Shown piece after piece: positions 13,840 through 23,403 of a DNA stretch of 64,000 nt. Each line of letters begins with the position of its first letter. Position 1 is the stretch's first letter. The DNA lies in the NCBI GenBank assembly GCA_003209915.1, contig QCOF01000003.1:67001-131000 (forward strand). The letters run 5' to 3'. The position numbers were made by a program, and so were the translations under genes. The notes beneath the pieces were generated by a model. It made no database searches. It saw only the letters and a list, made by a program, of their open reading frames with translations, and was not told where the DNA came from. The DNA is from Pelagibacteraceae bacterium AG-430-E20. Its GTDB lineage: Bacteria > Pseudomonadota > Alphaproteobacteria > Pelagibacterales > Pelagibacteraceae.

Positions 13840-13882
13840 ATCGGTAGAATATTTGTTAACTTTAGAAAAACAACAATGAAAA

Positions 13883-14239
13883 TTAATTCAATGCTGATTG
13901 GGCTTTTTGTACAATTGTTTTGAACGCCTCTGGGCTATCATAGGCAATTTCAGCAAGAATTTTTCTGTCAATTGCTATACCACATTTACTTAATCCGTTT
14001 ACGAATTTAGAATATGTCATGCCTTCAGCTCTGACACCGGCATTGATTCTTTGTATCCATAATGATTTGAAGTCTCTTTTTTTGTTTCTTCTGTCTCTAT
14101 AAGCATATTGCATCGATTTTTCCATCGCCTGCTTTGCAACTCTTATAGTATTTTTTCTTCTGCCCCATTGACCTTTGACAGCTTTTAAAACTTTTTTATG
14201 CTTAGCTTTACTTGTTACTCCTCTTTTAACTCTTGCCAT
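13883..14239 (-). CDS. rplT: 50S ribosomal protein L20
   Basis: A 118-residue, very basic protein starting MARVKRGV, the standard L20 N-terminus, followed by the long basic helix ([20 protein letters not shown]) and the globular part with [15 protein letters not shown]20 binds 23S rRNA early in 50S assembly, and in other bacteria it represses its own operon. It lies 2 nt downstream of rpmI. I did not recognise a specific L20 binding structure in the short leader. Confidence 0.98.
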   Translation of the reverse strand: MARVKRGVTSKAKHKKVLKAVKGQWGRRKNTIRVAKQAMEKSMQYAYRDRRNKKRDFKSLWIQRINAGVRAEGMTYSKFVNGLSKCGIAIDRKILAEIAYDSPEAFKTIVQKAQSALN

Positions 14240-14241
14240 TA

Positions 14242-14448
14242 TTAACCTCTTAAACTGTAAGGCATATAGGATTTAACAATTTTTCCATCTTGCTTGGACA
14301 TTGTTGTTGTGCCTCTTAATTTTCTAATTTGAGAATTTGTTCTTTTAATCATGCCATGTCTTTTACCAGCTTGGGCAGTCATCACTTTACCTTTAGCTGA
14401 TATTTTAAATCTCTTTTTTGCTGAGCTTTTTGTTTTTAATTTTGGCAT
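14242..14448 (-). CDS. rpmI: 50S ribosomal protein L35
   Basis: A 68-residue basic protein with the L35 signature: [15 protein letters not shown] at the N-terminus, then AGKRHGM and the C-terminal SYMPYSLRG. It is a small 50S component and sits in the usual place between infC and rplT. The gap to infC is 53 nt and the gap to rplT 2 nt. Length is normal (family about 65). Confidence 0.98.
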   Translation of the reverse strand: MPKLKTKSSAKKRFKISAKGKVMTAQAGKRHGMIKRTNSQIRKLRGTTTMSKQDGKIVKSYMPYSLRG

Positions 14449-14501
14449 AATTCTGCGGACTTATACAAAGAATGATATAATTTTACAACCTCTATTAAAC
14501 A

Positions 14502-15047
14502 CTATAAAGGTTGGATAACCATAATCATTTGCTTACCGTCAAATTTTGGATGGAGCTCAACCTTGCCAATATCTTTCATATCTTCTTTAATTTTACCCAT
14601 CAGTTCATTTCCTAGGTGGGAATGTTGTAATTCTCGACCCTTAAACCTTATAGTAAATTTTACTTTATCTCCTTTGGCAATAAATTTTTTTGCATTTTTA
14701 ACTTTAAAATCATAATCATGAGTTTCTGTTACGGGTCTCATTTTAATTTCTTTTAATAAAACAATTTTTTGTTTTTTTTTCGCAAGATTTGCTTTTTTTT
14801 GAGCATCATATTTATACTTGCCCATGTCCATGATTTTACAAACTGGAGGACTTGCGTTGGGTGCTATTTCAATTAAATCAAGTCCTTGATTTTTTGCCAT
14901 TGAAATAGCTTCATTAGTATTAAGTACACCAAGATTTTCACCATCACTTGCTATTACTTGAACATCTGGAGAGGAAATTCTATTATTAGATCTCGGTCCT
15001 CTGTCCTTAGTCCTTCGTTGAAAATAATTTTGTTTAAAATCTGCCAC
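14502..15047 (-). CDS. infC: Translation initiation factor IF-3 (GTG start)
   Basis: A 181-residue IF-3, which keeps the ribosomal subunits apart and checks start-codon pairing. The N-terminal domain covers about residues 20-90 (SPDVQVIASDGENLGVL, MDMGKYKYDAQKK). The C-terminal domain runs from about residue 95 (KEIKMRPVTETHDYDFK) to the end. The start codon is GTG, placed directly after the thrS stop with no spacer. Many bacteria begin infC with a rare codon that IF-3 itself discriminates against. GTG is a milder case, so autoregulation of that kind is only a possibility here. Confidence 0.97.
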   Translation of the reverse strand: MADFKQNYFQRRTKDRGPRSNNRISSPDVQVIASDGENLGVLNTNEAISMAKNQGLDLIEIAPNASPPVCKIMDMGKYKYDAQKKANLAKKKQKIVLLKEIKMRPVTETHDYDFKVKNAKKFIAKGDKVKFTIRFKGRELQHSHLGNELMGKIKEDMKDIGKVELHPKFDGKQMIMVIQPL

Positions 15048-16964
15048 TTAGTTTGAGGATGCTTTGTTTAAAGCAGAGAAAGTTTTTAAGAATGTGTCTA
15101 TGTCCATATTTTCTTGTTTATTAGAGTCTAATCTTCTAATCGTTACAGAATTGGAGTCAACTTCTTTTTTACCACAAATTAACAAAAGAGGTATTTTAGC
15201 TAACGAATGATCTCTTATTTTATAATTTAAATTTTGATTTTTTAAATCAACAGAAGAACTTATACCTACATTTTTAATTTTCTTAGATATTTCAATTGCA
15301 TAGTTATTAAATTCTTCTGAAATAGGAATTACCATTGTTTGCAAAGGTGATATCCAGAATGGAAATTTACCTGCATAATTTTCTATTAAGATTCCAATAA
15401 ATCTTTCTAAAGATCCAAATAGTGCTCTGTGCAACATTACAGGAATTTTCTTAGTTCCATCTTTATCAACATAAGAGGCTCCTAATCTTTCAGGTAAATT
15501 TAAATCAACTTGCAAAGTTCCACACTGCCAATCTCTACCAATTGCATCCCTTAGAACAAACTCAATTTTAGGACCATAGAATGCTCCTTCTCCCTTGTTA
15601 ATACTATATTCTAACTTTGATGCTTTCACTGCTTCAAGTAAGGATGCTTCTGCTTTGTCCCAAACTTCATCTTCACCAACTCTCACTTCGGGTCTATCTG
15701 CATATTTAAGAATTACATTTTCAAACCCAAGGTCTTTATAAATATCTAAAATTAAATTAGTGACAATTAAACACTCACTTGTAATTTGATCCTCAGAACA
15801 AAAAATATGTGCATCATCTTGAGTAAAAGCTCTAACTCTAAGTAGACCATGTAATGCTCCTGAAGGTTCATATCGATGAACTTTTCCAAATTCTGCATAT
15901 CGTAAAGGAAGATCTCGATAACTTTTTAGTCCTTGATTAAATACCTGAACATGTCCTGGGCAATTCATAGGCTTTATTGCAAACACCTTTTCATCCGGAG
16001 TTTCCGATGTATACATGTTGTCACCATATTTACCCCAATGACCTGATTTTTCCCATAATTGTCTATCTAATACCTCTGGCGTATTAATTTCTTTGTAACC
16101 AGCTGTATCCTGCCTATGTCTCATATAGTTAATTAAATTTTGAAATAACGCCCAGCCTCTTTCGTGCCAAAAAACAGATCCTGGACTTTCTTCTCTAAAA
16201 TGAAATAAATCCATTTCTCTTCCTAATTTTCTATGATCTCTTTTTTCTGCCTCCTCTATTCTTTTAAGATGTTCATCTAAATCTTTTTGGGTTGCCCAAC
16301 TAGTACCATATATTCTTTGAAGCATTTCATTTTTTGAGTCACCCCTCCAATAAGCACCCGAAACTTTTGTTAGTTTAAAATATTTTCCTATTTTACCTGT
16401 TGAGGATAAGTGGGGACCTCTACAAAGATCATGCCAATCACCATGAAAATAAATTGATACATCTTCTTTCTCTGGGATAGCTTTAATTAATTCAGATTTA
16501 TAAATTTCACCTTTTTTTTTGAAATGATCAATAGCTTTATTTCTCTCCCAAACTTCTCTCTTGGTAATTTCATCTCTATCAACAATTTCTTTCATTTTAT
16601 TTTCAATTTTTACTAAATCATCTTCAGTGAATGATTCTTTTCTAGCAAAGTCATAATAAAATCCATTTTCAATAACTGGACCAATTGTAACCTGAGTGCC
16701 TGGAAACAATTCCTGAACAGCCATTGCCAAAATATGAGCTGTGTCATGTCTAATTGTTTCCAACCCTTCTGGATTTTTTGAAGTAAAAATTTTTACTGAA
16801 CAATCTTTATCTATTAAATAATCTAAATCTTTAAGTTCACCATCAACGCTTATAACCATTGCTTGTTTAGCTAAAGACTTACTTATTTTCTCAGCTACCT
16901 CTACTCCAGTAACTTTTTTTGAAAAATTTATATTGTTTCCGTCTGGTAATGTTATTGTAGGCAT
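15048..16964 (-). CDS. thrS: Threonyl-tRNA synthetase
   Basis: A full-length 638-residue ThrRS. A TGS domain fills residues 1-62. The editing domain has HDTAH (His73, His77) and the LCRGPHL cysteine that clear mischarged Ser-tRNA. The class II catalytic core has the zinc ligand Cys in MNCPGH, the motif 2 region RYEPSGALHGLLRVR, DDAHIF, and motif 3 LHRALFGSLERF. The C-terminal ~100 residues form the anticodon-binding domain. It starts immediately after the glycosyltransferase stop and ends one base before the infC start, so all three probably share a transcript. Confidence 0.97.
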   Translation of the reverse strand: MPTITLPDGNNINFSKKVTGVEVAEKISKSLAKQAMVISVDGELKDLDYLIDKDCSVKIFTSKNPEGLETIRHDTAHILAMAVQELFPGTQVTIGPVIENGFYYDFARKESFTEDDLVKIENKMKEIVDRDEITKREVWERNKAIDHFKKKGEIYKSELIKAIPEKEDVSIYFHGDWHDLCRGPHLSSTGKIGKYFKLTKVSGAYWRGDSKNEMLQRIYGTSWATQKDLDEHLKRIEEAEKRDHRKLGREMDLFHFREESPGSVFWHERGWALFQNLINYMRHRQDTAGYKEINTPEVLDRQLWEKSGHWGKYGDNMYTSETPDEKVFAIKPMNCPGHVQVFNQGLKSYRDLPLRYAEFGKVHRYEPSGALHGLLRVRAFTQDDAHIFCSEDQITSECLIVTNLILDIYKDLGFENVILKYADRPEVRVGEDEVWDKAEASLLEAVKASKLEYSINKGEGAFYGPKIEFVLRDAIGRDWQCGTLQVDLNLPERLGASYVDKDGTKKIPVMLHRALFGSLERFIGILIENYAGKFPFWISPLQTMVIPISEEFNNYAIEISKKIKNVGISSSVDLKNQNLNYKIRDHSLAKIPLLLICGKKEVDSNSVTIRRLDSNKQENMDIDTFLKTFSALNKASSN

Positions 16965-18119
16965 TTAATTTAATAATCTTTTATACTCTGAATAAGTAGA
17001 AAAACACATTTTTTCAACATTAAATCTTTGAGTGGCATTTTTTCTTGCTTCAATTCCAATGGTTTTTAAAGATGTCTCATCCATATTAAGGACTCTCAAA
17101 ATCTGTTTACTTAAAGATTTGGCGTTATTTGACTCAAATAAAAAACCTGTTTTTTCATTAATGATCGTTTCATTAGAACCACCAATATTACTTGCTATTA
17201 TTGGTTTTCCCATTGATTGTGCCTCTACTGACACTCTTCCAAAAGCCTCTGGTTCATTGGAAGCTGAAACTATTATGTCTGAAACTTTGTAAGCCAAAGC
17301 CATATTTTTACAATTATCTATAAATCGTATTTGTTTTGACATTCTATATTGTTCAGAGAGTCTAATTAATTTTTTCTTATAAAGTTCACGACCCTGATCG
17401 CTTCCTAGAATAACTGCATAAAACGCTTCATATCCAATTTCTATATTAATCAAATTAATTGCTTCTATAAATACTTCCTGGCCTTTCCATGAAGTTAATC
17501 TTCCTGGCAAAAGTATTATTTTTTTATCTTTCTCAATATCCCATTGTTTTAATAATTTTTTTTCGTCACTTTCAAGAGTTGTAGATGAATCAAAATAATC
17601 AACATTAATACCTCTGAAGATTACTAAAAATTTTTTTTTATTATTTAAATATCTAGAATAATTTTCTTTGATATGAGAAAAAATAAAATTTGATCCTGCA
17701 ATAATCAAATCAGATCTTACCATCACAGAATTATAAAATTTTTTAAGATTGCTTTTAAAATTATAAGTTCCATGGAACGTGGTCACAAATTTTCTTCCAG
17801 TTAATTTAGATGCAAACAAACAAGACCACGCAGGTGCTCTACTTCGCGCATGAACTATTGAGATATTATTTAATAAAATAATTCCAATTAAAATGATTGA
17901 GTTAATAAAAATCAATAATGGATTTTTGCTTTGCACAGGGAGTTTAAAAATTTTTACTTTTTTTCTATCAACAAATTTCAGTAATTCACCTCCACTGGTC
18001 ACAATAAAGGACTTACAGTTGTTCTCGGGCAAATAATGTGCAATATCAAAGCAACCGGTCTCAGCACCCCCATAACCTAGTTTAGGGATTACCTGTAAAA
18101 CTTTTAAATTAGTTGCCAT
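16965..18119 (-). CDS. Family 4-type glycosyltransferase (GT-B fold)
   Basis: A 384-residue cytoplasmic or membrane-associated GT-B glycosyltransferase. The N-terminal Rossmann half has the GYGGAE acceptor-side loop (residues 15-20). The C-terminal half has the donor-binding segment LLPGRLTSWKGQ and the EPEAFGRVSVEAQSMG stretch, with the Glu-x7-Glu arrangement of GT4 enzymes. Such enzymes build lipopolysaccharide or other surface sugars. The sugar and acceptor cannot be told from sequence. It is the first gene of the minus-strand thrS-infC run. It diverges from an alpha/beta hydrolase across 41 nt holding a perfect 10-bp inverted repeat. Confidence 0.85.
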   Translation of the reverse strand: MATNLKVLQVIPKLGYGGAETGCFDIAHYLPENNCKSFIVTSGGELLKFVDRKKVKIFKLPVQSKNPLLIFINSIILIGIILLNNISIVHARSRAPAWSCLFASKLTGRKFVTTFHGTYNFKSNLKKFYNSVMVRSDLIIAGSNFIFSHIKENYSRYLNNKKKFLVIFRGINVDYFDSSTTLESDEKKLLKQWDIEKDKKIILLPGRLTSWKGQEVFIEAINLINIEIGYEAFYAVILGSDQGRELYKKKLIRLSEQYRMSKQIRFIDNCKNMALAYKVSDIIVSASNEPEAFGRVSVEAQSMGKPIIASNIGGSNETIINEKTGFLFESNNAKSLSKQILRVLNMDETSLKTIGIEARKNATQRFNVEKMCFSTYSEYKRLLN

Positions 18120-18126
18120 TTGATAA

Positions 18127-18157
18127 GTTTATATATTAATAGACAAAATATATAAAC
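18127..18157. promoter_or_regulatory. Perfect inverted repeat in a 41-nt divergent promoter region
   Basis: GTTTATATAT at 18127-18136 is exactly repeated in inverted form as ATATATAAAC at 18148-18157, with 11 nt between. It lies between the start codons of the minus-strand glycosyltransferase and the plus-strand hydrolase. Each arm resembles a -10 box reading outwards, so the element may be a symmetric bidirectional promoter or an operator serving both genes. The base complementarity is seen directly; the function is inferred. Confidence 0.5.
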
Positions 18158-18160
18158 GAA

Positions 18161-18904
18161 ATGGCAAGTTTCAGATATTATAAAATCACAAAAACAAAGA
18201 AAATTAGATATATTTCTAACATTTATAAAAATAGTTTGTGCATAGTTTTTCTCCACGGTTTTATGTCTGATCTTGAGGGAGAAAAACCTAGAGCATTATT
18301 AAATTTTGCAAAAAAAAATAAAGTAAGTTTCTTGGCACTAGAATATTCTGGACATGGTAAATCTTCAGAAAAATTTATAGAAGGAAATATCTCAAAATGG
18401 AGTGAACAAACTTCAAAATTAATTAGAAAAAAAACTAAAGGTAGCAATCTTATATTGGTAGGTTCAAGTATGGGGGCCTGGATTTCTTTAAAACAATTTG
18501 AAATCTTTAAAAATCGAATAATCGGTTTTTTAGGAATCGGTGCAGCTCCTGAATTTTTAGAGCATATTATGTGGAAAAAATTTTCAAAAAAAATGAAGAA
18601 AGAAATAATTAAAAAAGGAATTTATAATTTGAAACATGGAGATTATGAATACCCAATAACTTACCAATTAATAAAGGATGGAAGAAAAAATAAAGTTTTG
18701 AATAAAAAAATTAATTTAAAAATTAAAGTAACAATGGTTCATGGAGAAAAAGATGAAGCTGTTCCTGTCTCTTATTCTAGAAAAGTTTTAAGACTTTTCC
18801 CAAACGCTCACAAAAAAATAAATGTCATAAAGAATGGCAATCACAGTTTATCTAATAAAAGAGGGTTAAAAATTATTTTTAAAGAGCTAAAATTATTAAT
18901 CTAA
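18161..18904 (+). CDS. Alpha/beta hydrolase
   Basis: A 247-residue serine hydrolase. The oxyanion strand-loop is LHGFMSD near residues 31-37, and the nucleophile elbow GSSMG puts Ser103 at the active site. A later HGEKDEAVP supplies the acid and NGNHSLS the histidine. It has no signal peptide and is presumably cytoplasmic. The substrate is unknown. The fold resembles small esterases and peptidases of the YcfP/BD-FAE type. It diverges from the glycosyltransferase and shares its stop bases (4-nt overlap) with gltB on the other strand. Confidence 0.8.
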   Translation: MASFRYYKITKTKKIRYISNIYKNSLCIVFLHGFMSDLEGEKPRALLNFAKKNKVSFLALEYSGHGKSSEKFIEGNISKWSEQTSKLIRKKTKGSNLILVGSSMGAWISLKQFEIFKNRIIGFLGIGAAPEFLEHIMWKKFSKKMKKEIIKKGIYNLKHGDYEYPITYQLIKDGRKNKVLNKKINLKIKVTMVHGEKDEAVPVSYSRKVLRLFPNAHKKINVIKNGNHSLSNKRGLKIIFKELKLLI

Positions 18905-21900
18905 CTTACTTTTTTTATGCCTTTTAAAGTAATTGGGTTTTCTAATTTGTCTAACATTTCTTTGGGACAAACTTGAATAAAATGATTTAATTCTTCATTG
19001 AAATTTTTAATTATTTTTTTTGAAAATTCTGACTCAGTTTCTTTAAAATGATCTGATACTAAATTTCTTAACTTTTCTTTCCAATAGTCTGTTTCAACAG
19101 TTTGCCAAACGACAGACTCTGCATTCACTTTTTTTTCAAATTGCTGTGATTTATCATAAACGAAAGCCATTCCACCAGTCATCCCTGCTGCAAAATTATC
19201 TCCTACCTCTCCTAAAATTACTACCATACCGCCAGTCATGTATTCGCAACCATTTGAGTCACATCCCTCAATTACCGTTGTGGCTCCAGAATTTCTTACC
19301 GCAAACCTTTCTCCTGCTTGACCTGCTGCAAAAAGTTTGCCTGAAGTTGCTCCATACAGAACCGTATTTCCCAAAATAGTATTTTCGTTAGAAACTAAGT
19401 TGCTTTCTTCTGGTAACTTAATTGATATTGTGGCGCCTGACAGACCTTTCCCCACATAATCGTTAGCATCTCCTTTAAGAACCAATTTTAAACCTTTAGA
19501 AGAAAATGCACCAAAAGACTGTCCTGCAGAGCCTTTAAAATTTAAAGTTAAAAAGTCATCATTAAGTTTTTCATATCCATATTTTTTATAAAGATGATGA
19601 GAGATTCTTGTTCCAACAGCTCTATGCGTGTTTTGTATTGGATAAACCTTTTCAATTTTTTCTGAGTTATCTAAAGCCTTTTCTATTTCTGGCCAAATGT
19701 CTTGATCTAAAGTATCTGGCACACTATTTATCTCGGGGCTATCACAATATCTTTTATGATTACCAGAGTCTGCTTGAACAAAAAGTGGATTTAAATCTAA
19801 ATCATCCAGATTTGGAGAACCTTTACTAACTTGTCTCAAAAGGTCAGTTCTTCCAATAATATCATTTAAAGACTTAAATCCTAATTTAGCTAATATCTCT
19901 CTTACTTCAGTTGCAATAAATGTGAATAAATTTACAACTTTTTCAGGTGTTCCAGTAAATTTTTCTCTCAACTTTTCGTCCTGTGTGCAAACACCTACTG
20001 GACAGGTATTTGAATGACATTGTCTTACCATGATACAACCCATAGCAACTAGGGCTGTGGTTGCAACTCCATATTCTTCAGCACCCATCATCGCTGCAAT
20101 GACAACGTCTCTTCCAGTTTTAATTCCACCATCAGTCCTTAAAGTAACTTTATGTCTAAGATTATTTAGAGTTAAAACTTGATTAGCCTCAGTTAAACCC
20201 ATTTCCCAAGGAATTCCAACATATTTCACACTTGTTTGTGGAGTAGCACCTGTTCCACCATTATGACCTGATATTAAAATTATATCTGCTTTAGCTTTAG
20301 CAACACCGGCTGCAATTGTTCCAACCCCAGAGGATGCAACTAGCTTAACTCCTATCCTCGCTTTAGGGTTAATTTGTTTCAAGTCATAAATCAATTGTGC
20401 AAGATCTTCTATAGAATAGATATCATGATGCGGTGGTGGAGAGATTAATGTTACTCCAGGTGTTGAATGTCTAAGTCTCGCAATTTCTTCTGTAATTTTA
20501 AATCCTGGTAGCTGACCTCCTTCTCCGGGTTTAGCTCCTTGTGCAATTTTAATTTCAATTTCATTACAATTGTTCAAGTAGTTTACTGTTACTCCAAACC
20601 TTGCAGAGGCTATTTGTTTTACTCTTGAATTAGCACTGTCACCATTTTCTAAAACTTTAAATCTTTTTTCATCTTCTCCTCCTTCTCCACTGCAAGAAGC
20701 ACCTTTTATTCTATTCATTCCAGTAGCAAGTGTTTCATGAGCTTCTTTTGACAAAGCACCATGAGACATACTTCCACTTCCAAATCTTTTTAAAATATTT
20801 TCTATAGGTTCAACTTCAGAAATTTCTATAGACTTATTTAATTTTTTTGTTCTGAAATCAATTAAATCTCTCAGATTAATAGGTGGTAAATTATAAATTC
20901 CCTCTGCATACCTTTTATAAGCGTCATAAGAATTGGAACCTACAGCACTTTGAAGTAGGTGAATTAGTTTTCCTTGGTACTGATGAGTTTCTCCATTTTT
21001 TCTGTACCTATAAATTCCACCTATTGGGAGAATTGTATCACTACTTTCAAAAGCTTCTTTGTGTATCTGTCTGATTTTTTTTTCAATTCCTGTTAAACCA
21101 ATACCTGATATTTTTGATACAACTCCAGGGAAATAATCTGCAACAATTGTTCTACTTAAACCGACTGTTTCAAAATTACACCCACCTCTATAAGAGCTTA
21201 AAACCGAAATACCCATTTTCGACATTATCTTTAAAAGTCCCGCATTTACAGACTTGATGTATCTTTCAACACATTCATCAAAGCTGAATTTACCAAATAA
21301 TTTTTTTTCATGCCTTTGATACAAACTATCAAACGCTAGGTATGGATTTACAGTAGTTGCACCTACCCCAATTAATGTTGCAAAAGAATGAGTATCCATC
21401 GCTTCACCTGATTGAACATTAATAGAAACATAACCTCTTAATTTTGTTTCAATTAAAAACGAGTTAATTGCGCCAACTGCAAGCAGCATTGGAATTGGAA
21501 GTTTTAGGCTTGATAGCTCTTTATCACTCAAAATTAATTGGGTAACACCTTGTCTAACAGCGATTTCTGCGTCTTTTTGAATTCTTCTTATCGATTCATG
21601 CAAATTTTCACTATCTGAAAAAGTGCAATCAATTACTGAGGAATTATTTCCAAAAAAATTAATAAATTTCTCAAATTGAGAATTTGATAAGACTGGACTG
21701 TTTAAAACATAAATATTTTGTTTAGTAAGATTGTCAAAATCTAAGATATTTCCAAGATTTCCAAACCTAGTTTTTAAACTCATTACTTTATTTTCTCTCA
21801 AAGAATCTATTGGTGGATTTGTTACTTGACTAAAGTTCTGTCTAAAAAAGTGATATAAAGGTCTGTATTTATCTGACAATACTGCAAGAGGAGTGTCATC

Positions 21901-23403
21901 GCCCATTGATCCAATGGCCTCTTTAGCGTCCTCCGCCATAGGGTGTAATATAAGTTCTAAATCCTCTAAACTAATTCCAAAGGCATATTGTCGTCTTCTT
22001 AGCTCATCTCCAGAGTAAGAATTCTTCTCATCTGTAACTGTCAATTTTTCATCTAAATCAATAATTTGAGAATTAAAATGTTTATACTCTTTCGCTAAAT
22101 AGTCCTTAATTTGCTTATTTTTAAAAACTTTTCCTTTTTCAATTCTAACTCCAATAATTTCACCTGGTCCTAATCTTCCTTTAGATAATATTCTTTTTTC
22201 ATTAAGTTCTATCATTCCCGTTTCAGAGCCTGCAAATAATAAATTATCTTTAGTGATTGCATATCTTAAAGGTCTTAATCCATTTCTATCATTAGCAGCG
22301 ATAACCCATTCATTATCTGTTCCTGCAATAGCTGCAGGACCATCCCAAGGTTCCATGGTACTATTTAAAAAATTGAATAATTGTTGATGATCTTTAGGTA
22401 ATGTTTCGTTTTTCTTAGACCATGCGTCTGGAACCAACATAAGTTTAGCTAAGGGTGCTGGTTGACCAGATATATTTAATAATTCAAACACATTATCTAA
22501 TGCAGCAGAATCAGAAGTGCCTTGTTGAATTACTGGTTTTAAGTTTTCTATATTTTCAAAAAGACTACTATTCATTTCTTGCTCATGAACTTTCATCCAA
22601 TTTTTATTTCCTCTAAAGGTATTTATTTCTCCGTTGTGAGCTATTGCTCTAAATGGTTGTGCCAAATTCCAACTTGGAGCAGTATTAGTGGAGAATCTTT
22701 GATGGAAAATTGCAAATCGTGAAATAAATCTCTCGTCCTTTAAATCTAAATAAAAATCTGAAATTGCTTCTGCTAAGAACATTCCTTTATAAATAATTGA
22801 TTTTGAGCTTAAAGAACAAATATAGAAATGATTTAAAGATTTTTTAAAAGCTTCATTTTCTATTTTTCTTCTGGTTTCGTATATTTTTCTTTCTAAATCT
22901 TTGTTTGTAAGTTCAGGGTTGTGTGATTTGAATAAGACTTGGATGATTTCAGGCATTGTTTGTAATGCCTTTTCTCCTAAAACATTTGGATTAATTGGAA
23001 CTTGTCTCCATCCGTAAATACTAAAATCATTTTTTGTAAGTTCGCTCTCTACAATTGTCTTACAACTCTCTTGTGCTTCATAATCATTTCTAGGTAAGAA
23101 AATCATTCCAACACCTATCTCTGAATTGTCATGTGTATGGCCAGTAACCTCAATTTTTTCTACAAAAAAATCCTTAGGTATTTCAACATGTATTCCTGCA
23201 CCATCTCCAGTTTTTCCATCAGCATCTACCGCACCTCGATGCCAAACTGCTTTTAAAGCTTCTATCCCATACTCAACAACCTTGCGGGATTTTTTACCTT
23301 CTGTTGAAGCAATGATTCCAACTCCACATGCATCGTGTTCCATATCTTCTGAATAAACATGATTTTTTTTCAATAGCTGTTTATTCTTAAGGTATTTATT
23401 CAC
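18901..23403 (-). CDS. gltB: Glutamate synthase (NADPH) large subunit
   Basis: A 1500-residue GOGAT alpha chain, which moves the amide nitrogen of glutamine to 2-oxoglutarate. The N-terminal class II amidotransferase has its nucleophile in HDACGVG (Cys26), exposed after removal of a 25-residue propeptide. The FMN and 2-oxoglutarate barrel includes GEGGQLPG and SGHNGGTGATP. The 3Fe-4S cysteines stand in CIMVRQCHSNTC. The C-terminal beta-helix is glycine-rich. The start is GTG, overlapping the TAG stop of gltD by one base (TAGTG), so the two subunits are translationally coupled. It ends in a 4-nt overlap with the convergent hydrolase. Confidence 0.97.
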   Translation of the reverse strand: MNKYLKNKQLLKKNHVYSEDMEHDACGVGIIASTEGKKSRKVVEYGIEALKAVWHRGAVDADGKTGDGAGIHVEIPKDFFVEKIEVTGHTHDNSEIGVGMIFLPRNDYEAQESCKTIVESELTKNDFSIYGWRQVPINPNVLGEKALQTMPEIIQVLFKSHNPELTNKDLERKIYETRRKIENEAFKKSLNHFYICSLSSKSIIYKGMFLAEAISDFYLDLKDERFISRFAIFHQRFSTNTAPSWNLAQPFRAIAHNGEINTFRGNKNWMKVHEQEMNSSLFENIENLKPVIQQGTSDSAALDNVFELLNISGQPAPLAKLMLVPDAWSKKNETLPKDHQQLFNFLNSTMEPWDGPAAIAGTDNEWVIAANDRNGLRPLRYAITKDNLLFAGSETGMIELNEKRILSKGRLGPGEIIGVRIEKGKVFKNKQIKDYLAKEYKHFNSQIIDLDEKLTVTDEKNSYSGDELRRRQYAFGISLEDLELILHPMAEDAKEAIGSMGDDTPLAVLSDKYRPLYHFFRQNFSQVTNPPIDSLRENKVMSLKTRFGNLGNILDFDNLTKQNIYVLNSPVLSNSQFEKFINFFGNNSSVIDCTFSDSENLHESIRRIQKDAEIAVRQGVTQLILSDKELSSLKLPIPMLLAVGAINSFLIETKLRGYVSINVQSGEAMDTHSFATLIGVGATTVNPYLAFDSLYQRHEKKLFGKFSFDECVERYIKSVNAGLLKIMSKMGISVLSSYRGGCNFETVGLSRTIVADYFPGVVSKISGIGLTGIEKKIRQIHKEAFESSDTILPIGGIYRYRKNGETHQYQGKLIHLLQSAVGSNSYDAYKRYAEGIYNLPPINLRDLIDFRTKKLNKSIEISEVEPIENILKRFGSGSMSHGALSKEAHETLATGMNRIKGASCSGEGGEDEKRFKVLENGDSANSRVKQIASARFGVTVNYLNNCNEIEIKIAQGAKPGEGGQLPGFKITEEIARLRHSTPGVTLISPPPHHDIYSIEDLAQLIYDLKQINPKARIGVKLVASSGVGTIAAGVAKAKADIILISGHNGGTGATPQTSVKYVGIPWEMGLTEANQVLTLNNLRHKVTLRTDGGIKTGRDVVIAAMMGAEEYGVATTALVAMGCIMVRQCHSNTCPVGVCTQDEKLREKFTGTPEKVVNLFTFIATEVREILAKLGFKSLNDIIGRTDLLRQVSKGSPNLDDLDLNPLFVQADSGNHKRYCDSPEINSVPDTLDQDIWPEIEKALDNSEKIEKVYPIQNTHRAVGTRISHHLYKKYGYEKLNDDFLTLNFKGSAGQSFGAFSSKGLKLVLKGDANDYVGKGLSGATISIKLPEESNLVSNENTILGNTVLYGATSGKLFAAGQAGERFAVRNSGATTVIEGCDSNGCEYMTGGMVVILGEVGDNFAAGMTGGMAFVYDKSQQFEKKVNAESVVWQTVETDYWKEKLRNLVSDHFKETESEFSKKIIKNFNEELNHFIQVCPKEMLDKLENPITLKGIKKVS

